Shown: positions 33,501 through 44,555 of the stretch, piece by piece
Layout: each line of letters begins with the position of its first letter
Position numbering within the stretch: position 1 is the stretch's first letter
Assembly: GCF_020360975.1 (NCBI RefSeq)
Contig: NW_025408667.1
Coordinates: forward strand, 3,286,001-3,350,000
DNA from: Hirsutella rhossiliensis
Taxonomy: Eukaryota > Ascomycota > Sordariomycetes > Hypocreales > Ophiocordycipitaceae
Direction of reading: 5' to 3'
Length of the DNA stretch: 64,000 bases
Translations under genes and position numbers: made by a program
Notes under the pieces: generated by a model
Told to the model about the DNA's origin: nothing
Database searches by the model: none
Seen by the model: only the letters and a program-made list of their open reading frames with translations

Positions 33501-33553
33501 CTATAGGAGGGGCTAGTAGAAATCCCTCGCGAGGCCTACTACTATACCCTACC
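30510..33553 (-). mobile_element. Gypsy A1, left part (3' LTR, accessory region, chromodomain, integrase end)
   Basis: The 186-bp LTR 30510-30695 pairs with 60007-60192. The 5-bp duplication CGAAG flanks the pair at 30505-30509 and 60193-60197. Coding is on the minus strand, so this is the 3' end. The chromodomain is recognisable at about 32330-32440 (R*EVLVK*RGY and IGTIALNKFKA, with Trp codons now stops). The element is interrupted at 33553 by Gypsy B0 (5-bp flank CTACC). RIP-killed throughout. Compare the complete sister A2 at 44556-51508. Confidence 0.9.
30999..32165. other. Extra open region of Gypsy A next to the 3' LTR (strand uncertain)
   Basis: Between the chromodomain and the LTR lies about 1 kb of GC-rich sequence with few stops. 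It is conserved in A2 (about 45050-46205). On the plus strand it starts with a TATA box (TATATAAGG at 30999), a pyrimidine-rich run and GTAAGT at 31075. It then reads Ala/Pro/Ser-rich sequence that ends in a coiled-coil-like and acidic tail (GLEGRLSALESAAAANKVEE). On the minus strand a frame such as VDISIAEVSIIDYGLPLYKA (31131-31331) is also conserved in A2 (45177-45377). I cannot decide which strand codes. By analogy with Gypsy B, a plus-strand accessory gene is plausible. Confidence 0.4.
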
Positions 33554-34333
33554 TATAACGACCGGTATTATTCCTAAGGGATAAACCTATCGAGGGGTTT
33601 ATATTAGTAGATATAATAGGGGGTAGTCTAAGTAATAATAAGTATATTACGTTAGTAATAAGTTAGAGGTCGTAGACCGTAGACTATAACTAGGTAATTA
33701 GAATTAAGAATAAAATCGTAATAAAGATCTATATTAAAAGCTAGAGAGCTATCTATTTAAAGGAGTAAAAGTAGGTAGCTATATATACCTATAAAGACTA
33801 TCCTTAGATTATAGGCCTAGCTATAATCCCTAACGTTAGATCGTATAAAGCGTAGTAATCCTATTAATCCTAGATTACTTAGATCTCTATAATCCCCTCG
33901 ATCCTATATCTATTAGATAGTCGTACCGACTATTTATTTATTAGACCGTATTACGTACTTAACGCGGTCGACCGTTAGTGGCCTAGTAGCTATAGTCGTA
34001 ATATAATATCTCCCCTCCTTTTAGTCTTATCCGTAAAACCTACTATAGCTGCCTTAGCCGCCGTATATAAATATACCCTTATCGCGTCGTACGTAAGTAT
34101 ATTATTCCTTATTTCTTTATCTTTTTAGGATATACTACTAATAGTATATCTAGTTATATACTAAAAAATCGTTCCTAAAAAGCCTCCGAGCGCGTTACTC
34201 TTACTAAATATATCGACTTAAGTAGAGATCCTATTAATATACCGTGTACTTAATACTTTAAGGCAAAGAAGACGAATTATTAGATAGCTAAAAATTCTTC
34301 GCGCTATAATAATTATATTACTAGTAGTCGTCC
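33554..34333 (-). mobile_element. Gypsy B0, left part (3' LTR and start of the accessory gene)
   Basis: The 450-bp LTR 33554-34003 starts TATAACGACC and ends GTCGTAATA; these are RIP forms of inverted TGTTACGACC-type termini. It matches the B3 LTR 62507-62956 in length. It is followed by the promoter-side part of the plus-strand accessory gene. It is cut at 34333 by Gypsy B1 (TSD CGTCC) and continues at 42479. Confidence 0.88.
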
Positions 34334-34851
34334 TATAACGACCGGTGTTATTCCTAAGAGATAAACTTATCGAGGGGTTTATATTAGCAGATATAATAAG
34401 GCGTGGTCTAAGTAATAATAAGTATATTATATTAGTAATAAGTCGGAGGTCGTAGACTATAGACTATAACTAGGTAATTAGAATTAGAGATAGAATCGTA
34501 ATAAAGATCTATATTAAAAGCTATCGAGCTATCTATCTAAAGGAGTGTTCCGTTCCTTCCTTATATATCTCGAGAGCTTCCCTAGATCGCTGAGAGCACT
34601 TAGTAATCCCGTCGCCTAGGAGCGCTAGGGCGCTAGAGCGATCCTATAATCTAGCTATAGAGCGTTAAAGCGCTAAAGTAACCCGTCGCTCTAAACTTAA
34701 TTAGCCCGTCGGTCTATCTAATATTCCTTGCTCCCTACGTTACGTATCCTCGTAATATATACTAGTCCCCGCGGTTCGCTAGACCGTAGTCGTAATAGGA
34801 TGCCTCCCCTCCTTTTAGTCTTGCCCTTAAGACCTACTGCCTTAGCCGCCG

Positions 34852-34861
34852 TATATAAATA
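34852..34861 (+). promoter_or_regulatory. TATA box of the Gypsy B accessory gene
   Basis: TATATAAATA at 34852, 55 nt inside the LTR border and about 80 nt before the ATG at 34934. The same motif in the same place is present in B0 (near 34066) and as TATATAAATA in B3 (near 63018). It points away from the LTR, opposite to gag-pol. Confidence 0.6.
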
Positions 34862-34933
34862 TACCTTTATTGCGTCGTGCGTAAGTATATCGTTCCTTAT
34901 TCCTTTATCCTTTTAGGATATACTACTAATAGT

Positions 34934-35630
34934 ATGTCTAGTTATATTTAAAAATCCCGTTCTCGTAATTCCGATAAATCGCGTTAACGATCGGAGCTAG
35001 TATCCTAGACCGAGATCTATAGTATTAAAATTATACCTTACTCCTATTATTTTCGGTTAGGCTTAACTTATAAAGTTAGCGAGCGTTCTAATCGGTGTTC
35101 CGAATATACCTCTATAGGCCGTTCTTATAATAGGTATAATATAGCGTCTGCCCGTTCGTTTTATTCCTTTCCTTCCCTATCGTTCTTTTTTACTAATATT
35201 CCTTCTTTTTCTAGTTCGTCGTATTATAAATTAATAGTAAAAGATTAATTCGGACGAACGGAAAGTAAAAGAAGCGTTAGAGGAAGCGATAGCTCGCCTA
35301 GCTTAGATTAAGAAATAGAAGCGTTTCCTAAAGGACCGAGGTAGTAAGTTATTTTAGCGGGGTATATAAGCTATTAATAAAGAAGATAGTATAACGCGTT
35401 CTTCTTAAGACGAATTAGTTCGTTTATTAAATAAGGAAACTATTGCTATTAGCGAGGTTTAATCGTTTAGTGCCTTAAACGTATTAAACTAGGATGCTAT
35501 TCTTAGTAACCTTATATTTCCGAGTAAGGGTTCGCTTAGTAGAACTATCGGAGTAGAGAACCGTAGTAGGTTAAGTGCTTAAGTAGTTCCTAGGTATTTT
35601 CCTTTAGTCCGTATCCCTTCTACTTAATAA
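34934..35630 (+). pseudogene. Accessory gene antisense to gag-pol: Zn2Cys6-like cluster plus coiled coil
   Basis: Exon 1 (34934-35153) starts MSS and reads, with Gln stops, a segment spaced exactly as a fungal Zn2Cys6 cluster, C-x2-C-x6-C-x8-C-x2-C-x6-C (35039-35128). Only the fourth Cys remains; the other five positions are TAY (Tyr), the RIP product of TGY. A 61-nt intron (35154-35214) has donor GTTCGT, branch TACTAAT and acceptor TTCTAG, and restores the frame. Exon 2 is a charged coiled coil (SDERKVKEALEEAIARLA, then KRFLKDRGSKLF) that runs to stops at 35625-35630. It lies between the 3' LTR and the pol end, in opposite orientation. I recall similar coiled-coil hypothetical proteins in ascomycete genomes. 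The role is unknown; a DNA- or RNA-binding dimer is a guess. RIP-killed here. Confidence 0.68.
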
Positions 35631-35639
35631 GGTATTCTT

Positions 35640-38600
35640 ATTACTAACCTTGTTTTCTTATATCTAGTATTTATTCTACTTTATATTCTTAATTATCATT
35701 AACTATAATTTTTTCCTATAGTTTAGCGTTTCGTAGTACTAGTTTTAATAGTAAGATATAAAATATTGGGTATATCTATATTATTATTAGTAGCGAAAGT
35801 TCGTAGTTAACTTTTAAAATAGTTTTCTTAACCTTAAACGGTCTAAGTTTCTTAAAATCTAATTTATTGCTTAGTCGTTTTATTTTAATATTTCGTCGTA
35901 TAAGGTAGACTATATCTCTATCTTAAAAGATTAGTCCTTATAATCTTTTCCGATTATAGTAAGTAAATATTCGTTCTCTAATAAATTAAAGTTCTTATTA
36001 TATTTCTTTATATAATTTTCGTAGCTAATCTACTTATAGTATCGCTCGTTCCGCTTATAGTCCTTATTAAGTAACCTTAAATACTTCTAGGTTATATCCG
36101 TAATTAGCGTATACTAGTAAGAGCTTAGTTATTTCTATAACTAAGCTATTATAAGCTAGTTGCGCTATTAGTAGCTATTTAACCTAATCGTTTTATTCGT
36201 AGCTAATATAGTATCGTAAATATTATTTAAGCGTTTAGTTAAGTCGTTCTATTTATCTATCTATTTATAGGTAGTAAGCTATACTAAGCTTATATTTCGT
36301 CCCTAATTATACTATAAGAGCTTACTAAAACTTAGCTATAAATATACTTCCTTTATTAGAGACAATCTCGTTCGGTAGTCTATAATTACTAATAATAGTT
36401 CGTAGGAATATATATACTAGCTCTTCTATATTGCTTGCTTCTTTATATAGTAAGAAGTACCTATACTTCGTTAGTCTATCGGTAATAACGAATATACTAT
36501 TATACTTAATATTAGTTATAGGTTCTTTTAATAGTAGTAGCTTTATAATATAGTCGAAAGCTATTAAATCCTATAGTTTCTCTAGTACTAGTAGCGGTTA
36601 TAATTCTCTATATAGTTTATATCGTTTAGCTTTACTTCGTACGTAAAGTTTATATTCTTTAATAACTTATCGTACTATTTCTTTAAGCTATAAGAAGTTA
36701 TATTATCGTTTAATCTATTTTATTATTCTTTAGATTCCCTAGTATCTATATATTAGATATTCGTATATATCCTATATAACTTTATCTCGTAATTCTAGTA
36801 GTATCTAGATTTTATTTTTATATATTAGAACTTCTAAATAGCTTATATCGTATCTATTTAGTACTTCGTATTCTTTTATCTATTTTAGGATCTTTTAGTA
36901 AGTCGAGTCGTTAGGTTATACTTTAAATATTATATTTAGCTATCGTTGCTAGTAGTTCCTGTTTTCGTTGATTTCTAGGAGCTGTCCTTTCGCTATAGGT
37001 GCCCCTATATTATAGTCGCTTCGTCGACTAAGGGCATTAGCTCGACCGTTTTCTATTCCTTTTTTATAGATTATCTTATAATCGAATTCTAATAAGTATT
37101 CGGCCTATCGGATCTATCGTCCGTTTAACTATTACGTTATTATAAAATATAAGATATTCTTATAGTCTATATAGACCTTAACTTTATATTTACTTCTAAG
37201 AAGGTAGTATCGAAATTCCTTAAAAGCTTAAATAATTATAAGGAATTCTTTATCGTAGATAGGGTAATTAAGTTCTACGCTATATAGCTTCTTTAAGTAG
37301 AATATACTTAGTTATAGTCTTTCTTTATCGTCTTTTTATCCGATTTATACTCCTAGAGTAAAGTCTAATATATCGGTTTTAAGTTTAATTTATCGTTCTA
37401 GATCGAAGGTAGTTAGGACTAGTTCTTACGTAATCGTAGTCTTAATATAATCGAAAGCTTCGTTAGCTTTATCGTCTTATATAAATTCTTTTTCCTTCTT
37501 TATTAAGTCGTATAGTAGTACTATAATCTTTCCGAAATCTTTAATAAATCGTTAGTAGTAATTTATAAATCCTAGGAAACTTTATACGTCCTTAACGTTC
37601 TTTAGCGTTAGCTATTCTTTAACTAAGTTAATCTTATCTTATTATATTTATATCTCCCTTAGTAAGATCGTATATCTAAGGAAGTCTACTTCTTATATAT
37701 AGAACTTACTTTTCTTTAGTTTAACTAGTAACTTCGTATTCTAAAGTACGCGGAGTACCTTATAAACGTATTCCTTATATTCTTCTAGGGTATCTAAGAA
37801 GATTAGGATATTATCTAGGTATACTATTATAAAGATATCTAAGTATTCGCGTAGGATATTATTAATTATCCGTTAAAAGGTAGCTAGTATATTTATAAGT
37901 CTAAATAGTATTACTAGATATTTAAATAGTCTAAATTTCGTTCTAAAGGCTATTATCTATTTATATCCCTTTTTTATACGTATTAAGTTATAAGCGCCTT
38001 TAAGGTTAAGGGCTATAAACTATTTTTTACTATATAGTCGATCTTATAGTTTTAATATAAGCGGTAATAGTATTCGGTCCTTTATTATAATATCGTTTAA
38101 GCGTCTATAATCGATAACTAGTTATAGTTTACCGTTTTTCTTTAGAATAAATATAACTAGGTAGCCTACTTCGGATATTAATATTTATATATATCCCTTT
38201 TATAGATTCTCATCGAGGTAGTCGTATAGCGTTTATAGTTACTTTTCGTTTAGGTTATAGATCTTATAGAACGTCGGCGTTATTCTATCCTTAAGATAAA
38301 TTTCGTAGTCCTATTAGCTATATTTAGGTAACCCTATCTTAAGTTCTTCCTTAAAGAGTTTATTATATTTTTAGTATTCTTAGGGGATATTCTTTATTCT
38401 ATCTTATAGGCTTTATTCTTTCTTTTAAGAGTTAGTTTCTCTTAACTTAAGCTCTTTATTAATTTATTTAAGGTCTTTCCTTAGAGTAGTAAGAACTCTT
38501 TAGATCTTTATATTATATCCTTTATTCTATTTATATTAGATGCTAGGTTATATAGCCGTGTTAGTTAGTACGTAGGTCTTATTAGTCGATTTTATTATAT

Positions 38601-40200
38601 CTACTAGTTCGGTTATTATTTTCGTTTATATCGCTAAAGCCCGTAATAATTTACTTAAACGGTTATTTATTTTATCCTATTTAGTAGCTAAATTATCGTA
38701 AAATTTTACTTTCTTTTAAATCTATTAGTCCTAGAAACTTACGTCTTCGTTCTAATATAGCTAGCTAGTTTTCTAGTTAATTAGTAGGTTGCTCTCCTAT
38801 AGCTATAGAAGTCCTAATATAAGGTCGTGTTCTCTAATATCTATAATATCGAAGTTAACTCGTTCGTCGTAGCCCTAGATATTAATATCGAGGTAATTAA
38901 TCTCTATATTAATAATTCTATTATTATAGTTAAAGGCCTCTCCTTTGATATTCGTAAGTTTATATAGATCTTTCTTATATCTCTATATAAGTCGGTAACG
39001 ATTAATAACTCTAGGTAAAACGTAATTGCCTATTACGCTATAGTCTAAAAGTATACGTACGTAATATCCCGCGATTTAGATATCTAATACTATTTAGTCG
39101 CTATAGCTTACCGTTGCTATATATAGGGTCCTTAGATCTTATTATATCGTGCTAATTTATAGCCCTTTTATAGATAGCGTACCTTATTTTTTACCTAGTC
39201 CTTATTTATTTTATTTAAGTATTCTTCTTCGATTTATTATTAATATTATTTCTTTATATTTTTATCGCGTAGTATTATATCGGGGCTTAAGAGACTAATT
39301 TCTTATAGCTAATTAAAGATTTCTTATTTCTCGACGCTATATCGTTTATATTATACTACTTCGTAGTTAATTACGTACTATACTTCGTAATTCTATTCGT
39401 TTTTATACTAAAAGTTGAGTTTTCGTTTAGCGTCTTTTTATTTTTCGCGTAGTATTTCTATATCGATTCTTCCTTAATTAAATATAGCTTATAGCCTTTA
39501 TATATATTACTAATAATCTTTTAGTGCACTATTATATCGTTTATACTATACTCGTGCTTTTTTATATTTATAAACTCTATAGTTTAAGTATACGTATTTA
39601 TTATAATCTTCTTCGTTGTATTTAATTTATTATATAAGTCTTTAAAAGATTAATAGTTTAGATACCTTAGAGCGAGTAGCGTTATACTATTCCTCTATTT
39701 TAGCGTGTTTATAGATTTTATATATCTCTAAAAGACATCTCGTTAATAAACCGTAATTATCGCGGCATTTAAGTAGTATACCGTAATCGGGTTCTAATAA
39801 TATAACTTAGTCGTCTAGGTAGCGTTAATCGATTTTCTAGTAGTCTAGTTCTATACTTAGGTAGGGTTTCGAAAGTACTTATCCTTTAAACTTAACCGGG
39901 AAGGCGTCGTATTATGCCTTTATCTAGAAGTATATTATGCAATCTAGGTAGACGTATAATATCTATAAAATATACTTATAGTACTTATAAGTAAGTAGTA
40001 TTTATAGATCGTCTCTAAATTCTCCTTATAGTTACTATTCTCGTTATAGAGCTATAAAGGTATCGACTACGGTAATAGCTATAGCGTAGTCTTCTCTACG
40101 TAGTACCGGTTAATATCGAATTAATATAGCTTATTAGTTTTCCGTAAGAATTTAAGGCGTTTATTAGGTTCTAATTTTAAGTATTTCTTTAAATTCTTTA
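35640..40200 (-). pseudogene. Gypsy B1 pol: RT, RNase H, integrase, RIP-killed
   Basis: On the minus strand, with stops at Gln/Trp, the RT reads YRRLNDIIIKDRILLPLI, NLKGAYNLIRIKKGYK and a catalytic box VYLDNILIF (about 37800-37830, second Asp now Asn). The RNase H follows with DFTLGV, NYPIYDKEFL and KVYIDYKNILYF (about 36950-37380). Integrase occupies about 35900-36800 but is too degraded to quote. The C-terminal end (ENKVSNKNTLLSRRDTD, about 35600-35660) overlaps the end of the antisense accessory exon. The order RT-RNase H-integrase defines Ty3/Gypsy. Confidence 0.9.
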
Positions 40201-41609
40201 AAGTATAGAGCGTATTCTCTAATCGTAGTATTCTCCCTTAGTAGCGAGGGTAGTAGTATAAGTTCGTTCTTATCTTCCGTTTCTCTAGGTATTTCTTATT
40301 CTTTAGAGCTTATATCGTTAATACTTCGTTATTCCTCTTTAGGTAGTTATCTAAGTTTCGTAAGTATAAGGGCTACGTCCGTATCTTCTTTATTATATTA
40401 TTTATAGACTGCCTATCGTTATTATCGATTTTTACTTTATATATCTTCCTAGAATCGTTTGCCGTTCTTCTTAATCTAGTCTTATAAGACTCCTTTAGGA
40501 TAGGGGTATTCTAGTTCTACGAATTTAACTTATTTCTATATTTTAGGATCCCTTCGTTATATTATTATAAGGGTTTTCTTTAGTAGCTTTAGGAACTATT
40601 TAGTACTATTCTTATCGCTTAGGTATACTATATATTTATCGTTATAGTATATAGTCTAACTAAGGAGTTTATACTTTAGTTCCTATCTATTAATAGCGTT
40701 TAGGTATTTCTTACCTTTTAGGGCTAGTGCTTAGTAGGTTTTCTTCTCCTTATAAGGTTATCTATATTCTTTAGAGTAATATCTAAGTTTCCTATAGTTA
40801 AAACACTTTCCTTTACTTTTCTATATTATATCTAGATCTATCTTACCTAGGTTAGTTATATAGGCGTAGGCAATAGGAGTTTCGCGCTTCTTTTTATAGT
40901 TAGCGCGTTAGTTAAAGTTATTTCTATAGGAAGGGTTCTAGTTTCCTCTTCCTTATTTCTTCTCTTAGCGTCGCGTATACTATCTATCGTCGATTCTTAC
41001 TACTATAGCAATATAGTCCGAGAGGTTATTAGGTCGATTTTCCTTATAAAGCTCGTCCTTAACTTCTTCTTTAAGCCCGTCGTAGAATCGTAATATAAGA
41101 GGTTCGTCGTCCTAATTAAGCTTTAAGGTAACTTAACGGAACTTCGTAGTATAATTTAATACTAAGATCCTTTATTAAAGTTCTCGAAGTTTTTATTTAG
41201 CTTCTCGTTCCTCGTTAGTTATTCCGAATACCTTTATAATAGCTTCTTCGAATCCTTAGAAACTAGCAAAGACTTCGTCTATCTCGTTATCTTATCGCGC
41301 TAGTTAGTTATCGAGAAAGTCCCTTATAATAGGTCTAAACTAAGCGAGTACTATTCTAGATAAATAATTTCCTACGTAGAGTACCTTTTTAACTAGGTCC
41401 GAGAGTTTAGTAGGGTAAAACCGGTAGTAGGACTTAAGTTAAGTAAGAAAGTCTTAAAGCATACCGTAAGTACCGTTAAATAGTCCTAGCTATTTTAGTT
41501 TAACTACTTCTTCGAGGTCCCTAACTTATCCGTTGCCTCCTCTATTCCTAAGTAACTATACCTTATATCGAAGGGTAATAATCTCGTATATTATATCCTA
41601 AGGCGACAT
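40200..41609 (-). pseudogene. Gypsy B1 gag with zinc knuckle, RIP-killed
   Basis: The minus strand begins ATGTCGCCT (41609-41601) and reads MSP, DIIYEIITLRYKV, LGLFNGTYGMLQDFLT, GRPII-like capsid sequence, and a zinc knuckle CFNYRKLRYYSKEY (about 40760-40810), where Cys and His are partly Tyr. About 100 nt of leader separate the ATG from the LTR border at 41713. Capsid/nucleocapsid precursor of the element. Confidence 0.82.
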
Positions 41610-41712
41610 AGTAGCTCTAAAGTTAGTTAATCTAGTTTACTATATAGGTATATTAATAGTTACGATATTACTTAGAGTAACGCGGTATTATACTAAATAA
41701 GAGCTTTTAACG

Positions 41713-42014
41713 TATAACGACTAGTGTTATTCCTAAGGGATAAACCTATCGAGGGGTTTATATTAGTAGATATAATAGGGCGTGGTCTAAGCAATAATAA
41801 GTATATTACGTTAGTAATAAGTTAAAGGTTATAGACCGTAGACTATAACTAGGTAATTAAAATTAAAGATAGAATCGTAATAAAGATCTATATTAAAAGC
41901 TATCGAGCTATCTATCTAAAGGAGTGTTCTATTCCTTCCTTATATATCTCGAGAGCTTCCTTAGATAGCTAAAAATTCTTCGCGCTATAATAATTATATT
42001 ACTAGTAGTCGTCC
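41713..42014 (-). repeat. Truncated Gypsy B LTR joined to a duplicated 48-bp flank
   Basis: 41713 to about 41966 matches the first 254 bp of the 464-bp LTR type but is more diverged from both flanking LTRs than they are from each other. At TTAGAT it switches to GCTAAAAATTCTTCGCGC...CGTCC, a copy of 34286-34333 from the left flank of B1. The full LTR follows at 42015. Confidence 0.8.
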
Positions 42015-42478
42015 TATAACGACCGGTGTTATTCCTAAGAGATAAACTTATCGAGGGGTTTATATTAGCAGATATAATAAGGCGTGGTCTAAGTAATAAT
42101 AAGTATATTATATTAGTAATAAGTCGGAGGTCGTAGACTATAGACTATAACTAGGTAATTAGAATTAGAGATAGAATCGTAATAAAGATCTATATTAAAA
42201 GCTATCGAGCTATCTATCTAAAGGAGTGTTCCGTTCCTTCCTTATATATCTCGAGAGCTTCCTTAGATCGCTAAGAGCACTTAGTAATCCCGTCGCCTAG
42301 GAGCGCTAGGGCGCTAGAGCGATCCTACGATCTAGCCGTAGAGCGTTAGAGCGCTAAAGTAACCCGTCGCTCTAAACTTAATTAGCCCGTCGGTCTATCT
42401 AATATTCCTTGCTCCCTACGTTACGTGTCCTCGTAATATATACTAGTCCCCGCGGTTCGCTAGACCGTGGTCGTAATA

Positions 42479-44555
42479 CGTCCTTATTATAATAGTGTTT
42501 TAATAGCCTCTTCTTATAAGTATCTTTTAATTCTTTCTATATATAGTAGCTAACGTATTTCTTTTAGTAACTAAATTATTAGTAGAGTAGTATAGGCTAT
42601 ATTCTAAAGAGGGGGAAGCTAGGGAAGCCTTATTAAAGCTTTAGGCATAGCTTATAAACCTTTAGTCGTAAATATCTATTACTATTAATTATTTAGCTTA
42701 TATCCGGAAGATTTAAAATTATATAAAGGAAAAAAGTTCCGAGTTATTTTATCGTAGTATCTAAGAAGTAGATACTAAGGATAGCGTTTTACCTACGCTT
42801 AATACGTATAAGTATTAGGTAGTAAATAATTTATAATCGTTAGGCGTTCTTAATAAGGCGAATTAGTCCTCGTTTAGTATTAATAAGGAGTTTATAGATC
42901 TTAGTCCTTTAATCCCTCTTAAACCTTCTAGTAAAATTATTAAAGTAAAGAGCTATAGTAGGTTAAGTGCTTAAGTAGTTCCTAGGTATTTTCCTCTAGT
43001 CTATATCCCTTTTACTTAATAAGGTATTCTTATTACTAACCTTATTTTCTAATATCTAGTATTTATTTTACTTTATATTCTTAATTATTATTAACTTTAA
43101 TATTTTCCTATAGTTTAGCGTTTCGTAGCGCTAGTTCTAATAATAAGATATAAAATATTAGGTATATCCGTATTATTATTAGTAGCGAAAGTTTATAGTT
43201 AGCTTTTAAAATAGTTTTCTTAACCTTAAACGGTCTAAGTTTTTTAAAATCTAATTTATTACTTAGTCGTTTTATTTTAATATTTCGTTATATAAGGTAA
43301 ACTATATCTCCCTCTTAAAAGATTAGTCCCTATAATCTTTTCCGATTATAGTAAGTAGATATTTATTCTCTAATAAATTAAAGTTCTTATTATATTTCTT
43401 TATATAATTTTCGTAGCTAATCTACTTATAGTATCGCTTATTCCGCTTATAGTCCTTATCGAGTAACCTTAAATACTTCTAGGTTATATCTATAATTAGC
43501 GTATACTAGTAAGAGCTTAGTTATTTCTATAACTAAGCTATTATAAGCTAGTTACGCTATTAGTAGCTATTTAACTTAATTGTTTTATTTATAGCTAATA
43601 TAGTATCGTAAATATTATTTAAGCGTTTAGTTAAGTCGTTCTATTTATCTATCTATTTATAGGTAATAAGCTATACTAAGCTTATATTTCGTCCTTAATT
43701 ATACTATAAGAGCTTACTAAAACTTAGCTATAAACATACTTCCTTTATTAAAGATAATCTCGTTTAATAGTCTATAATTACTAATAATAGTTTATAGGAA
43801 TATATATACTAGCTCTTCTATATTACTTACTTCTTTATATAGTAAGAAGTATCTATACTTCGTTAATTTATTAGTAATAATAAATATACTATTATACTTA
43901 ACGTTAGTTATAGGTTCTTTTAATAGTAGTAGCTTTATAATATAGTTAAAAGCTATTAAATCCTATAGTTTCTCTAGTACTAATAGCGGTTATAATTCTC
44001 TATATAGTTTATATCGTTTAGCTTTACTTTATATATAAAGTTCGTATTCTTTAATAACTTATTATACTACTTCCTTAAGCTATAAGAAATTATATTATTA
44101 TTTAATCTATTTTATTATTCTTTAGATTCCTTAGTATCTATATATTAAGTATTTATATATATCTTATATAACTTTATCTTATAATACTAATAGTATCTAG
44201 ATTTTATTTTTATATATTAGAATTTCTAAATATTCTATATTATATCCGTTTAATACTTTATATTCTTTTATCTATTTTAGGATCTTTTAGTATATCGAGT
44301 CGTTAGGTTATACTTTAAATATTATATTTAGGTATTATTACTAGTAGTTCCTATTTTTATTAATTTCTAGGAGCTATCCTTTCGCTATAGGTGCTCCTAT
44401 ATTATAGTTACTTCGTCGACTAAAGGTATTAGCTCGACCGTTTTCTATTCCTTTTCTATAGATTATTTTATAGTCGAATTCTAATAAATATTCGGCCTAT
44501 CGGATCTATTATCCGTTTAACTATTACGTTATTATAAAATATAAGATATTCTTAT
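42479..44555 (-). mobile_element. Gypsy B0, middle part (accessory exons, integrase, part of RNase H)
   Basis: Resumes after B1 at TTATTATAATAGTG, matching the intact order in B3 at 63284 onward. The plus strand of 42590-42960 carries the B0-type accessory coiled coil; the minus strand further right is pol, matching B1 35600-37163. Interrupted by A2 (TSD CTTAT, 44551-44555) and resumes at 51509. Confidence 0.85.

Larger units (their letters stand above)
34334..42478 (-). mobile_element. Gypsy B1 (chromovirus-like Ty3/Gypsy), complete but rearranged 5' end
   Basis: The 464-bp LTRs at 34334-34797 and 42015-42478 are nearly identical. An exact CGTCC duplication lies at 34329-34333 and 42479-42483. 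Coding is on the minus strand, so the 5' end is to the right. The sequence before the right LTR contains an extra truncated LTR (41713 to about 41966) and a 48-bp duplicate of the left flank, so the 5' end has been remodelled. RIP-killed. Confidence 0.9.

Noticed and set aside
34881..34916. Intron GTAAGT...TTTTAG before the accessory ATG in Gypsy B1
   Set aside because: Only 36 nt, shorter than normal fungal introns; the 61-nt intron at 35154-35214 fits better and is required by the frame.
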